Positions 32,498 to 41,311 of a DNA stretch of 49,760 nt are shown in pieces. Under the pieces are notes generated by a model. The model did not search any database, was not told where the DNA came from, and saw only the letters and a program-made list of their open reading frames with translations. The stretch covers positions 1-49,760 of the forward strand of contig NZ_JBHRTA010000031.1 in NCBI RefSeq assembly GCF_042646065.1. Reading direction: 5' to 3'. The position numbers and the translations under genes are program-made. Within the stretch, counting starts at the first letter, position 1. Each line of letters begins with the position of its first letter. Source of the DNA: Parapedobacter deserti. GTDB lineage: Bacteria; Bacteroidota; Bacteroidia; Sphingobacteriales; Sphingobacteriaceae.

Positions 32498-33835
32498 ATG
32501 AAATCAATAATTGTTCCGTGCTTGCTCGTATTGTTTCTGGGGGCTTGTAATGAATTCCTGTCGGTGAAACCGGATAGAAAACTTGCCGTGCCCCGATCTT
32601 CGAAAGACCTTCAAGCACTTATGGATCATGTGGCGACAATGAATTACGGTTTCTCCGCGGGGTTGTCTGAAATCGCATCTGACAATGTATTCTACACGAA
32701 TCAAACTTGGTCTTCAATTACAAGTGAAGAGGATAGGGCTAGCTATGTATGGCAAAAAACTCCAGTGGCAAGTATCTACTGGAATACCGTTTATCGAAAG
32801 GTCATCGCTGCGAATACGGTCATCGATTTGATTGATGAAGTTTCGCATGAAACCTTATCTCAACGAAACGGAATCTTGGGGCAAGCGAAATTCTTCAGAG
32901 CAATTTCATTTTTTGATTTAGTTCAGCTCTTTGCTGTGCCGTTCGATGCTGCTTCGGCTTCTCAACGTCTCGGAATCGTGTTAAGGTTAACCTCTGACAT
33001 TAATGTGCCTTCTCAAAGAGCCACTGTGGCTGACTCATATGCTCAAATAATCGAAGATCTTGAGTCGGCGGCTGAGTTACTGCCGATAGCCAGTCCGAGA
33101 TATCCCACGAGGCCCAGCAAAGCGGCCGCTTATGGAGCACTAGCGCGTTGCTATCTCGCCATGGGAAACTACGAAGTTGCAGGGAAATATGCAGATCTTT
33201 GTCTCCAAATTCGCCAACAATTGCTTGACTATAATCAGATTGAAGTAAGACCGTATCCCTTTGATCGATTCAATGACGAAGTGATTTTTTATTCCGAACT
33301 CGCAGGTTATAGTATGCTTACCGAAAGTAGGCTGCGGGTCGATACGGCGTTGATGACACAATACCTTGATACAGACTTACGTTTACGGTTATTTTTTACG
33401 AAGATGACCGACGGTTATTATGCATTTACGGGCGATTATGGCCAGAACAATACCGCGTTTAAGTTTAACGGAATCACCACGTCTGAAATGCTTCTGACGA
33501 GGGCAGAATGCTATATTCGAAATAGCAGGGCGTCAGAGGCACTAAATGACCTGAACACATTTAAAAGAAATAGGTACCAAGAGAAGTCATTCGTGGCATT
33601 TGATGGTGTAACCGATGCTGCAATATTGTCGGAAATCTTATCAGAAAGAAGAAAAGAGCTGGTCTTTCGGGGAGTTAGATGGAGCGATATCCGGAGATTG
33701 GATCAAGAAGTTCCATTGGAGCTCAAAAGGCAGCTCGGCAAGGAGTCGTATGTGCTTAAAAATAGCGACATCAAATCGTTTGCTTTTCTTATCCCTACCC
33801 AGATTATCGAACTAACAGGTATCGAGCAAAACTAA
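32498..33835 (+). CDS. SusD-like surface lipoprotein
   Basis: 445 residues beginning with a lipoprotein signal, LVLFLGAC, with the lipidated cysteine at about residue 17 and then NEFLSVKPD. The TPR-like helical pattern follows: YWNTVYRKVIAANTVID, GQAKFFRAISFFDLVQLF, AAYGALARCYLAMGNYE, and the C-terminal LLTRAECYIRN with ILSERRKELVFRGVRWSDIRRL. These are conserved RagB/SusD features. It would bind substrate at the cell surface and deliver it to the SusC transporter encoded just upstream. It is the last gene of the operon, followed five bases later by a strong terminator. Length is in the lower part of the family range. Confidence 0.93.
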   Translation: MKSIIVPCLLVLFLGACNEFLSVKPDRKLAVPRSSKDLQALMDHVATMNYGFSAGLSEIASDNVFYTNQTWSSITSEEDRASYVWQKTPVASIYWNTVYRKVIAANTVIDLIDEVSHETLSQRNGILGQAKFFRAISFFDLVQLFAVPFDAASASQRLGIVLRLTSDINVPSQRATVADSYAQIIEDLESAAELLPIASPRYPTRPSKAAAYGALARCYLAMGNYEVAGKYADLCLQIRQQLLDYNQIEVRPYPFDRFNDEVIFYSELAGYSMLTESRLRVDTALMTQYLDTDLRLRLFFTKMTDGYYAFTGDYGQNNTAFKFNGITTSEMLLTRAECYIRNSRASEALNDLNTFKRNRYQEKSFVAFDGVTDAAILSEILSERRKELVFRGVRWSDIRRLDQEVPLELKRQLGKESYVLKNSDIKSFAFLIPTQIIELTGIEQN

Positions 33836-33839
33836 AACG

Positions 33840-33873
33840 AAAGTCCCTGCAAGAAACTTTCTGCAGGGACTTT
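33840..33873 (+). terminator. Terminator of the TlpA/SusC/SusD operon
   Basis: A perfect 12-bp stem, AAAGTCCCTGCA and TGCAGGGACTTT, with a 10-base loop, ends with TTTCT. It starts five bases after the SusD stop. Its symmetry and the flanking A/T ends would let it also stop leftward transcription from 33888-34277. Confidence 0.85.
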
Positions 33874-33887
33874 CTAAGTCTGGCCCG

Positions 33888-34277
33888 TTAAGGTTTAAAC
33901 ATAAGCTCGCCGGGTCTTGGCGTCAAATTGTCTATATCCGCTGCTAGCGCCTGCAGAGCATTACTATCCGGAATAGGGTTTCCCGGATCAGAATCATCTG
34001 TTTCCACTTGAATCGCGCATACTTGGTTTCCCGAGGTGCAGTTTGGGGTGCCTGTGCCCTGATAGGGCGAATAGTTTTCAGGATTGTGCGGATCATATTG
34101 GTTATTTGGATCTCCTTCGTCCAATTCCGGCCCGGTATACTCAAACCATTGAATTAATACCGTTTTGTCCGTAACCACCGGTTTTTCCTCGACCTTGTTG
34201 TTTTTGACGTAGTAGTTTACACCTAGTGCGACCACTACGGCGGCTAAAAAGCCTGATGTTAGTTCAAATACTTTCAT
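33888..34277 (-). CDS. Small exported protein, unknown function
   Basis: 129 residues with an N-terminal hydrophobic helix (LTSGFLAAVVVALGVNYYV, about residues 6-24) and an acidic, Asn/Pro/Gly-rich remainder containing C..GNQVCAI. The length, single hydrophobic N-terminus and late cysteine pair recall small secreted Bacteroidota proteins of the DUF6520 kind, but I am not sure of that family. It is the most downstream of a group of leftward genes and converges on the SusD terminator. Function is unknown. Confidence 0.6.
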   Translation of the reverse strand: MKVFELTSGFLAAVVVALGVNYYVKNNKVEEKPVVTDKTVLIQWFEYTGPELDEGDPNNQYDPHNPENYSPYQGTGTPNCTSGNQVCAIQVETDDSDPGNPIPDSNALQALAADIDNLTPRPGELMFKP

Positions 34278-34425
34278 TGTATTGATGTTATTCGGTTAGT
34301 TTTTGGAATGGCTTACCATAGCCATTTTATTTTTAGCGATCTCCATCCTCGATGGCCGATCCGCTTTGATCAGGGTCCCATGGTACTACCTCCTTTGTAT
34401 TTAAATGAGTAATTGATAGGGTATT

Positions 34426-35031
34426 TCATAACCACCACCTTTCCTTAGTAAGCAAATCCGGTCGGATGGCGAGTTCGGTGCGCTCGGTGATGCGTTGGAA
34501 AGCAGCCTCTACTTTCCGCGCGCCTTTTTGTTTGGTTAAGGTCTCCCACTCCGCAGGCTTCAACGGTAGAATGATGTCACCATTGGCAGCAATATAGCGG
34601 CTATATCGCCTCAGCTCATAGTAGGGCGCGAGCAGCTCATTCAGGCATAGCAGCAAATGCAGGTATATATTAACCGGCACGGCGATATCGATGTACAGCG
34701 TTTTACACTCAAACTGGAGGGCCAAGACGCGTTCATGGATGACGCCCGAGCCGACCAGCCGATAGGTAAGCCGGTGGGCATCTTCCGCTAACACATCGCT
34801 GCACGATTCGATTACCATCAAAGGCCCGTAGCAGCAGTCGAGGGCAAAAGCAAGGCCGTCGCTGGTCGAAACGTTCAGAAACGGGTTGCCACCTCGGCCA
34901 AAATACCACGAGCCGACCATGTCTACTCGGGTCATCAGGTTCTTATAACGCTTTTCTTCGGCGTGGAAGTCGTTCCAGCCTGCCGAGGATGCGGTTTGCT
35001 TTTGGTTGGATATGTGAGTTGCTTCATTCAT
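34426..35031 (-). CDS. Hypothetical protein downstream of Crp/Fnr gene
   Basis: 201 residues, soluble, with WYFGRGGNPFLNVSTSDGLAFALDCCYGPLMVI near the N-terminus, a helical middle (VNIYLHLLLCLNELLAPYYEL) and a basic C-terminus with EWETLTKQKGARKVEAAF. I recognise no domain. It is 67 bases after the Crp/Fnr-type gene in the same direction and so is probably part of a three-gene operon with it (36107 to 34426). Confidence 0.6.
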   Translation of the reverse strand: MNEATHISNQKQTASSAGWNDFHAEEKRYKNLMTRVDMVGSWYFGRGGNPFLNVSTSDGLAFALDCCYGPLMVIESCSDVLAEDAHRLTYRLVGSGVIHERVLALQFECKTLYIDIAVPVNIYLHLLLCLNELLAPYYELRRYSRYIAANGDIILPLKPAEWETLTKQKGARKVEAAFQRITERTELAIRPDLLTKERWWL

Positions 35032-35098
35032 AGAAGCAAAGGTCGGGCAGATGGAGCGGGTACACCTGCTTCTGGAGAAGCAAGTTTTACGAATTGGG

Positions 35099-35695
35099 CT
35101 AAATCTCCCGGTTTGCGCGGGTGATCGTAACGCGCGAGATGTTCAGGTAATCCGCTTGCTCCTGCTGGGAAGTAAGGCGGCGGAAAGATCTCATGTAGTC
35201 ATTCGTCGCAAATGCTTTGTAGCGTTCGGGTTCTCCCTTGATCAGCATCAACCGGTTCTTCGCCCGGTACTGCTTTAATTTTTTCTGTTCCATCACATCC
35301 ACGAGGGTATCGGCCTCTGTGCACGCCTCCTTGTAGAGTTTCAATGCATTTGCGGAGATGCGGATGGTGGTACTTGGACGCAACGCGACCACCTCGTAAT
35401 AAACTTGGTGGCTGGCGTAAAGATTGCCTTTGGTGAGTACACTGTGGGTGGGTGGCAGCAACCGGTCGATGCGCCGGTTGCCGTTTTCATCCCACCATAC
35501 TGTGGCCAACAAGCCCTCACAAACGAAGTACACGTAGTCATCCCTGTCTCCCGGCTCGAACAGCCTTGTGCCACGCTTCACGTTTACCACGGTAGCGAAG
35601 GTGTGCAGCCATTCGCGGTGTGAATCTTCCAGTGCACAATACTGCACCCAGTAGGCGAATAGCGGGGCTAGTGGATTGTTTGGGTTTGTGGCCAT
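35099..35695 (-). CDS. Crp/Fnr-type transcriptional regulator
   Basis: 198 residues with a cyclic-nucleotide-binding-like beta roll (VKRGTRLFEPGDRDDYVYFVCEGLL, then the less conserved RRIDRLLPPTHSVLTKGN) and a C-terminal helix-turn-helix, LTSQQEQADYLNISRVTITRANREI, that ends the protein. The HTH is short and ends at the recognition helix, as in many Bacteroidota Crp-like proteins. The ligand is unknown; the phosphate-binding arginine region of true CAP is not evident. It lies 13 bases after the gene at 35709-36107 and likely shares its promoter. Confidence 0.82.
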   Translation of the reverse strand: MATNPNNPLAPLFAYWVQYCALEDSHREWLHTFATVVNVKRGTRLFEPGDRDDYVYFVCEGLLATVWWDENGNRRIDRLLPPTHSVLTKGNLYASHQVYYEVVALRPSTTIRISANALKLYKEACTEADTLVDVMEQKKLKQYRAKNRLMLIKGEPERYKAFATNDYMRSFRRLTSQQEQADYLNISRVTITRANREI

Positions 35696-35708
35696 CGTGT
35701 TTTTTGAA

Positions 35709-36107
35709 TTAGCTGTTGGCCGTGGTATAGCGGATGCTTACCTGAAGGTGGCCGGTGGCCAGCGCACCTTCCGATTGCCGATAGACAACCTGTTGGCTCT
35801 CATTGAAAAGGATGAGCTTGCCGCGTCCTTCATCGTCGTCTTCTGGCGGCGTTTCTGCCTGCAAAGACATCGGGAGGCGATGGCCGATATAGTGCGAGAC
35901 CAAAGCGGACGCATGCGCGATGAAATCGGGATCAAAGTTATCGATGTACGCCGTTTGGCTGCTACTCAGTTCGAAATGATCAATCAGCCAATCCTGAAAT
36001 TCGCTGCGGGCGGCATCGGCCTCGGCTTGCAGGGCTGCATCGGTAAGCGCATACAGTTCTTGTTGTAAGGCTTGCACGCCTACGGAAGTAAATGGTTTTT
36101 TTGCCAT
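35709..36107 (-). CDS. Hypothetical protein upstream of Crp/Fnr gene
   Basis: 132 residues. Helical N-terminus with alanine-rich LTDAALQAEADAARSEFQDWLIDHF, then SQTAYIDNFDPDFIAHAS, and a C-terminal strand region with GKLILFNESQQVV and LQVSIRYTT. No named domain comes to mind. It starts the leftward three-gene group with the Crp/Fnr-type gene 13 bases downstream. A 255-bp AT-rich gap separates it from the divergent LytTR gene. Confidence 0.6.
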   Translation of the reverse strand: MAKKPFTSVGVQALQQELYALTDAALQAEADAARSEFQDWLIDHFELSSSQTAYIDNFDPDFIAHASALVSHYIGHRLPMSLQAETPPEDDDEGRGKLILFNESQQVVYRQSEGALATGHLQVSIRYTTANS

Positions 36108-36362
36108 GTTTTTAATTTTGATTAAATAAAAAATTAGTTAGTAAGGCAGATGGCACTGCCTTGGAATCGCCAAAATTAGGGCATACTGGGTGCTTTTAGT
36201 AGGCTAACCCGAATTTTGCTACACGAATGGCCAATTTAGGTACACGTTTGGCCACCCATTTTGCGAGGTTCTAGGCATGCGAATTTGGCACTTAAGGCAC
36301 GATGTGTTATTTTGGGCGCTGACCTCTGATAGCACTTAAGCTGTTACCTTAATACAAACGTT

Positions 36363-37385
36363 ATGCAGACACATGAACTAACCTATTTTTCTGCGCGTGG
36401 CCAAGTGGCCACGGCGTTGGCTGTAGCAGTAGTCATCGTACTCAACAACCAGCGTATTCCTTTTATTGAAATTATCAAATATCCTGGATTTTATGTCTCC
36501 GTGGCCTTCAGTTGGCTTTTTGCTTGGATGATCATCCATTTCATTGCTTGGTTTTCGAGATCCATAGACCGTTTTCCACGATGGAATAGATCGCATGACG
36601 TACGCTTTTTTATGCAAATCGGCGGTGGGGTAGTGCTTCCCTGCCTGGCCGCCATTGCCTTGGCCTTTGGGTTTTTGCAAGGCTTCGGCCGGGATTTCAT
36701 GGCGAGCGGTTACCTGACGCATGAGTTTCCGATTATTTGTTTGCTGATCGTGATCATGAACCTGACCTACCTCGTGCTTCACTACCGGAATGAAGCTGAT
36801 CGGCTGGCCGAGGAGTTGAACGATAGCACTGTGTCGTTGCGGAAGGCTGTGATCCGTGGCGACATTTGGAAGCGCCGCGCCTTGGTACTGAGGCAAAAAC
36901 TGGAAATTGCAGGAAACGATGCGGCCGGGATCTCGAGACGACTATCGGAGGCGGAAAGCGTATTGGCGGCTTTAGAGACTGAACTCCTGGCGAGCAAAGA
37001 TGAATTGGGAAACTTGCCCGAAAAGCCTAAGCTCCACGGCGTTTTAGAAATGCAAGGCGCATTGGGAATGGAGAAGGTTCCGTTTAGCAAGATCCGGTAT
37101 TTGGAGTACGATAATCGTAAAGTTTGGGCCTACACCACGAAATCGCCGCGTTCATTGATTGCCTCATTACTTACACTTCAAGAAGCACTGCCCGACTATT
37201 GGTTTTTCAGGATACGTAGGACGATCATAATCAATAGAATGTATATCGTAAACGGACCGGGGATAAAAAGGAAGCGGGGGCTGGAGGTGACGATCAGGCT
37301 TGCGGAGAACACAACAAAGACATTTACCCTGCATCGGAAAAACGCAGCTGCCTATCTGGAGTGGTTTTCGATGCCCCACGAGTAA
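36363..37385 (+). CDS. LytTR-domain membrane-anchored regulator
   Basis: 340 residues. Four hydrophobic segments in the first 145 residues (about 13-27, 42-65, 82-104, 120-140), then a coiled-coil linker (NEADRLAEELNDSTVSLRKAV to about 215) and a C-terminal LytTR DNA-binding domain: VPFSKIRYLEYDNRKVWAYT, then ALPDYWFFRIRRTIIINRMYI. LytTR proteins bind direct repeats upstream of their targets. This one has no receiver domain, so it probably senses a membrane signal directly or stays membrane-bound. It is monocistronic or co-transcribed with the excisionase-like gene 39 bases downstream. Confidence 0.85.
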   Translation: MQTHELTYFSARGQVATALAVAVVIVLNNQRIPFIEIIKYPGFYVSVAFSWLFAWMIIHFIAWFSRSIDRFPRWNRSHDVRFFMQIGGGVVLPCLAAIALAFGFLQGFGRDFMASGYLTHEFPIICLLIVIMNLTYLVLHYRNEADRLAEELNDSTVSLRKAVIRGDIWKRRALVLRQKLEIAGNDAAGISRRLSEAESVLAALETELLASKDELGNLPEKPKLHGVLEMQGALGMEKVPFSKIRYLEYDNRKVWAYTTKSPRSLIASLLTLQEALPDYWFFRIRRTIIINRMYIVNGPGIKRKRGLEVTIRLAENTTKTFTLHRKNAAAYLEWFSMPHE

Positions 37386-37424
37386 TTAACCTGCATCTTC
37401 TGTAACCAATGAAAAACAAATGTT

Positions 37425-37742
37425 ATGCGCAAACCAACTCGATTGGGCCACGCACAACCATGCTGTGCCTGCGCCAAAGTGTTCGTGATGCTTTATCCCG
37501 AACTGAAACAAATCCGCGCCGACCAACAGGAAATTCTTAACCACGTCCTCGAGAAACAGGAAGCCGAAACTGCGTACCTCGATGCTGCGCAAACGATGGA
37601 CCGCGTAGGCATCAGCGCACGCACGCTGATGCGCTGCCAGCAGCGGGGCGAAATTGCCGTGGCCAAGATCAAAAACCGCAAGAAGTACTTCCGCGATAGC
37701 GATGTGGAACGCCTGCGGCGGGAGTACCGGGGGCTGGCGTGA
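37425..37742 (+). CDS. Excisionase-like HTH protein
   Basis: 105 residues. A coiled helix (PELKQIRADQQEILNHVLEKQEAE) precedes a MerR/excisionase-like HTH: YLDAAQTMDRVGISARTLMRCQQRGEI, then KNRKKYFRDSDVERLRREY. This is the small DNA-binding type common in Bacteroidota, usually annotated as helix-turn-helix domain protein. ATG 37425 is used; an internal ATG at 37489 would remove the cysteine-containing N-terminus and is also plausible. No integrase lies nearby, so a role in mobile-element excision is not supported here. Confidence 0.75.
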   Translation: MRKPTRLGHAQPCCACAKVFVMLYPELKQIRADQQEILNHVLEKQEAETAYLDAAQTMDRVGISARTLMRCQQRGEIAVAKIKNRKKYFRDSDVERLRREYRGLA

Positions 37743-37867
37743 TTAATCGCGGTTTTTGGCTATCTTTCCTTTCGAGGATTCTCCGGCTTCCTGAGCGAAG
37801 CGTACCGACCAGGGTAATGGCTATGATGCGTTCGGCACTTTCCGGGCACATGCCATGCCAACGCCCG

Positions 37868-38467
37868 CTAATTCACTTCCACGTAGTCGTCTAACCGGCC
37901 CTCCAGCTCGTCCCGGTATTGCTTTACTTTCCGGAGAATGAGGCTCAGCAGAACATGGAGCAGCCCGACGGTGACCAGCCCGATCCCTATCCAGATGCCG
38001 ACGGTCATGCCGGTGATGATGGGATTCCAGAGCAACAGGGCGGAAAAGAGGACACCCAGAATTCCCGTTGCCAGTACCCAGCCCCATTTCCTTGTCCCCA
38101 TACGCTTGATTTCAAATGCATTGATAATCGCCATGACTGACCGGAACAGCAACCATAGCCCGATAAAAACTGACAGCATCAATGCGGATAAGCCTGGGTT
38201 GGAGAGTAGGTAGACACCGATCACCAGGTTCAATATGCCGCCGATCAAACTCCAGCCCCAATTATCAAGACGTTTCCGGTTGGCGATGGCATAGACCAGT
38301 TCGGCAATTCCGATAATCAGAATTCCGGCGCTCAGGAACACCGTCATGGCAAGAAACGAACTCAGGGGAGTTATAAATGCCCAAATTCCCAATATAAGGT
38401 ATAAGATTCCGATTATCAGCGTCAAATACCAGTAGTTCAATGCCTTCTTAACGATACTTTTTTTCAT
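37868..38467 (-). CDS. HdeD/DUF308 family membrane protein
   Basis: 199 residues with six regular hydrophobic segments and the internal repeat pattern of HdeD/DUF308 proteins: WYLTLIIGILYLILGIW, LSAGILIIGIAELVYAI, NWGWSLIGGILNLVIGVYLL, and VTVGLLHVLLSLI. HdeD in E. coli is linked to acid resistance; in Bacteroidota the role is unclear. It is 54 bases after the MFS gene, in the same direction, so it is likely the last gene of the MarR-controlled efflux operon. The C-terminus is charged and ends DDYVEVN. Confidence 0.85.
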   Translation of the reverse strand: MKKSIVKKALNYWYLTLIIGILYLILGIWAFITPLSSFLAMTVFLSAGILIIGIAELVYAIANRKRLDNWGWSLIGGILNLVIGVYLLSNPGLSALMLSVFIGLWLLFRSVMAIINAFEIKRMGTRKWGWVLATGILGVLFSALLLWNPIITGMTVGIWIGIGLVTVGLLHVLLSLILRKVKQYRDELEGRLDDYVEVN

Positions 38468-38521
38468 GGTTTACAGATTATGAATGATAAAAATTAAATA
38501 AATACGACACTTACTATGCTA

Positions 38522-40114
38522 TTAAACAACACCTGCTATGTCTTGGGCACCGGCTGATGCCGCATCCCTGGCTTTCCCGTTTCTGCGGCTTTCCCATTCG
38601 GACTTGCGCATGCGGTATCTTGCGATGCGGTACTTGAAATCGCCGAACTGGTGGAAAAAGATGAACGTGAGAAATGCCAGCCCCGTGATGATGACATAGC
38701 CCAGCAGGGTCTTGTTGGCGGCCAGTATGGCGCCCAGCTGCACCTGCCCGAAATTGCCCACCGAGTGGTACGTGTTCATGATCGTGGCATCGAAGTAAAA
38801 GGCGAGGTTATTGACGCTTTGCCATTGCAGGGCATACTGCAGCCAGCTGAACAGCGCGCTGAAAAATGCCGTTGCAATGAAACTGCGGAATACCATGACC
38901 GAACCCACGGATGTGAGCATATCATTCTGGGGGATTCCGTTCAGTCCGTAAAGCCAGAGCGCGATAAACAAGGAACACATCCCATAGCCGTTCAGCAGCT
39001 GCGGCAGCAGGAACCAGTCAATGCTGAGGCCCGGCACCATCATGAAGTACAATATCACGTAGTTCAATACATAGGCGGCAAACCCCGAAAAGATGTACAT
39101 TTTGATCGGCAGGTTATGCTTGGTCCAGTGGAAACTGACAAATCCAGCGATGACCATGCCGGGCATCGTCATCAGGCTGAGCGAGGCATTGATTTTCCAG
39201 TTGTAGCCGAGGATGGCATTGGTATAGATGGACTGGATGGAACCGGCGCCCATAAACATTCCAAGGCCGACAAGCAGGATCACACCGATGCGCACGTTGG
39301 CTCTTTTGAACAGCCCGAAGGTCATGTAGGGCCTTTTCAGGAACTGCTGGCGGACCACCAGGCAAACCGCCAGCGCAATCGAAGCCAGGGTAGCATACCG
39401 GATGCTTGTGGAAACGAACCAGGCCTGTTGCCTGCCAAAGGCGAACACATACGCCAGCGAGAGCATCGAAGCCGAAAACAGGACCACGCTCAGCCAATCA
39501 ACCTGGTACAGCGGCATTTTCCGCGAGAAACGCAGGTCATGCATCACCACGGTGCAGATGAGCGCAACCAGCAGCAATATCGCGGCGGCGTACAGGTGGA
39601 TGGATTGCCAGTCGTAGTCCAGGGACACGTTTGCGGCAATCAACCCGCCCAGCTGGCCCGCGATGATTGCAATGGGGTAGAAGAGCGAATAGAAGCGTCC
39701 TTTGTCGCCCGTAGGGCTCAGTATGAACATCACCGGCAGGATTACCTCGATCATGCCGAACATCTTGACAAAGCCGAATAGGAAGCTTGACCCCACGATC
39801 ACCTCGGGCGACATCGTGGTGGCGATGGCCACCGATAGCACGGCCATGGCCAGCAGTGAGGAAATCATCAACTCTTTGGAACGGAAGCGCATCTTGAAGC
39901 GCATCACCAGTGGTATGGCAGCCGCCATCCCGATGGTGGACGCAAAGTTGGCCCACACGAAATATTCGGACATGATGCCCGTGCTGCTTACCATCTGCCC
40001 CATGTTGCCGCTGTAAATCGGATTGATCAGCATGAAGGTAAACAGCAGCAGAATGATAAGCAGGAGTATGCCGATTTTCGGCACCCAATCCTTTGTCAGT
40101 CCTCTGTTATACAC
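38522..40114 (-). CDS. DHA2-type MFS efflux transporter (EmrB-like)
   Basis: 530 residues with about 14 predicted membrane segments, as in the DHA2 (EmrB/QacA-like) drug:H+ antiporters. Features are the N-terminal GILLLIILLLFTFMLINPI segment, FYSLFYPIAIIAGQLGGLIAAN, repeated glycines in VRIGVILLVGLGMFMGAG, and a charged C-terminus of about 30 residues. Its start is five bases after the membrane-fusion gene, and a TolC gene lies upstream, so the three should form a tripartite pump across both membranes. The substrate is unknown; hydrophobic toxicants would fit. The gene is intact. Confidence 0.87.
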   Translation of the reverse strand: MYNRGLTKDWVPKIGILLLIILLLFTFMLINPIYSGNMGQMVSSTGIMSEYFVWANFASTIGMAAAIPLVMRFKMRFRSKELMISSLLAMAVLSVAIATTMSPEVIVGSSFLFGFVKMFGMIEVILPVMFILSPTGDKGRFYSLFYPIAIIAGQLGGLIAANVSLDYDWQSIHLYAAAILLLVALICTVVMHDLRFSRKMPLYQVDWLSVVLFSASMLSLAYVFAFGRQQAWFVSTSIRYATLASIALAVCLVVRQQFLKRPYMTFGLFKRANVRIGVILLVGLGMFMGAGSIQSIYTNAILGYNWKINASLSLMTMPGMVIAGFVSFHWTKHNLPIKMYIFSGFAAYVLNYVILYFMMVPGLSIDWFLLPQLLNGYGMCSLFIALWLYGLNGIPQNDMLTSVGSVMVFRSFIATAFFSALFSWLQYALQWQSVNNLAFYFDATIMNTYHSVGNFGQVQLGAILAANKTLLGYVIITGLAFLTFIFFHQFGDFKYRIARYRMRKSEWESRRNGKARDAASAGAQDIAGVV

Positions 40115-40119
40115 GGTTG

Positions 40120-41265
40120 TTATTTTTTAATAAACACGTTCATGTTCATCCCCGCCCTGAGTTTCCGCAGGTCTTCCGGGGCATTATTTTCCGTAAATTC
40201 GATCCTTACCGGGATGCGCTGCTGCACTTTCACGAAGTTGCCCGAGCTGTTGTCGACGGGAACCATCGAGTACCGTGAACCGGTTGCTGCGGATACCGCG
40301 GTGACCACCCCCTCGAATTCGTGTTTGCCGATGGCGTCGGCCGTCATGCGGATGTGCTGCCCGATATGGACGCCCGGCATCTGGCTTTCCAGGAAATTTG
40401 CGGTCACCCATTTATCGTTGTCCAGTACAATGGTGGCCACCTGCTGCCCCGGCTGGAGCAGCTGGCCCTCATTGATGGTCCGCCTTCCCATGATGCCATC
40501 GTAGGGCGCCGTGATGACGGTATACGAAAGGTTGAGCCGGGCCATGTCAAGCGCAGCCTTCGCCCGCTTAATTTCGGCATCGTTCAGGGCGAGCCTGCTT
40601 TTGGCTTCCGTCACGGAAAATCCCGCCGACCGGTGTTGGTTGAACTGCGCCTCGTACGAAGACCGGGCCACGTCGTATTCCGTCCTGATCTGGTCATACT
40701 GGAAGCGTGTTACGGCTTCAGAAGCCACCAGGTTGGCGTAACGCTCCAGGTTCTTTTCGGCATTTTCCAGCCGGGCTTTGGCACCGGCGGTGTTGGCTTC
40801 CATCACCTGCACATTATTGGCTACGGTAGTCACCGTGGATGAAGTGACCCCCTTGGAAGCCAGTGCATTCTGATAGGCGGCTTCCGCCTGTTCCAGCTGC
40901 GTGATGATTTCGCGCTCGTCCAATATCAGCAGCGTATCGCCCCGTTTCACCTGCTGGTGCTCGATGAAGCGGATTTCCTTGATATAGGCCGATACCCGGG
41001 TGTTGATCGGGTTGACAAAAGCCTCTACCTGGGCGGCATTCGTGAAGTCGTCATCACCGATATGGAAATACTTCTGCACAAGCCAGATGAACCCGCCGGC
41101 CACGACGACAAAGACGAGCAGGTTTACGATGGTGGCACGTAGCCTCATGTTGCTCTTCGGGTTGACCTTCCGGCTTTCCTTTTCCGGATCTTTCGCGTTC
41201 GGTTGCCGGTTGCCTGCAACGGGTTCCTCTTGTTTCAGTGTGTTGTTTTCTGTATGCTCAGACAT
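40120..41265 (-). CDS. HlyD/EmrA-like membrane fusion protein
   Basis: 381 residues: a charged cytoplasmic N-terminus, one membrane helix (LLVFVVVAGGFIWLVQKYF, about residues 51-69), a lipoyl-like half motif (VSAYIKEIRFIEHQQVKRGDTLLILD), a long alpha-helical hairpin rich in alanine and glutamate (about 115-230), the second half TVITAPYDGIMGRRTINEGQLLQPG, and a beta barrel. This is the standard membrane-fusion protein of EmrAB-type pumps and bridges the MFS transporter to TolC. It lies 46 bases after the TolC gene and five before the MFS gene, all in one direction. Confidence 0.9.
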   Translation of the reverse strand: MSEHTENNTLKQEEPVAGNRQPNAKDPEKESRKVNPKSNMRLRATIVNLLVFVVVAGGFIWLVQKYFHIGDDDFTNAAQVEAFVNPINTRVSAYIKEIRFIEHQQVKRGDTLLILDEREIITQLEQAEAAYQNALASKGVTSSTVTTVANNVQVMEANTAGAKARLENAEKNLERYANLVASEAVTRFQYDQIRTEYDVARSSYEAQFNQHRSAGFSVTEAKSRLALNDAEIKRAKAALDMARLNLSYTVITAPYDGIMGRRTINEGQLLQPGQQVATIVLDNDKWVTANFLESQMPGVHIGQHIRMTADAIGKHEFEGVVTAVSAATGSRYSMVPVDNSSGNFVKVQQRIPVRIEFTENNAPEDLRKLRAGMNMNVFIKK

Positions 41266-41311
41266 GATCCTGTGATTTTGTTTTTTTAATTGTTCTAATG
41301 TGTTATCCCGG

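Noticed and set aside
37425..37742. Mobile-element excisionase of a local integrative element
   Set aside because: The protein has the right fold, but no integrase, relaxase or attachment site is near; such HTH proteins are common outside mobile elements in this phylum.
38651..39781. Open frame of 376 codons on the plus strand, antisense to the MFS gene
   Set aside because: It is rich in H, Q, R and D with no hydrophobic core or domain, and mirrors a convincing transporter on the other strand.
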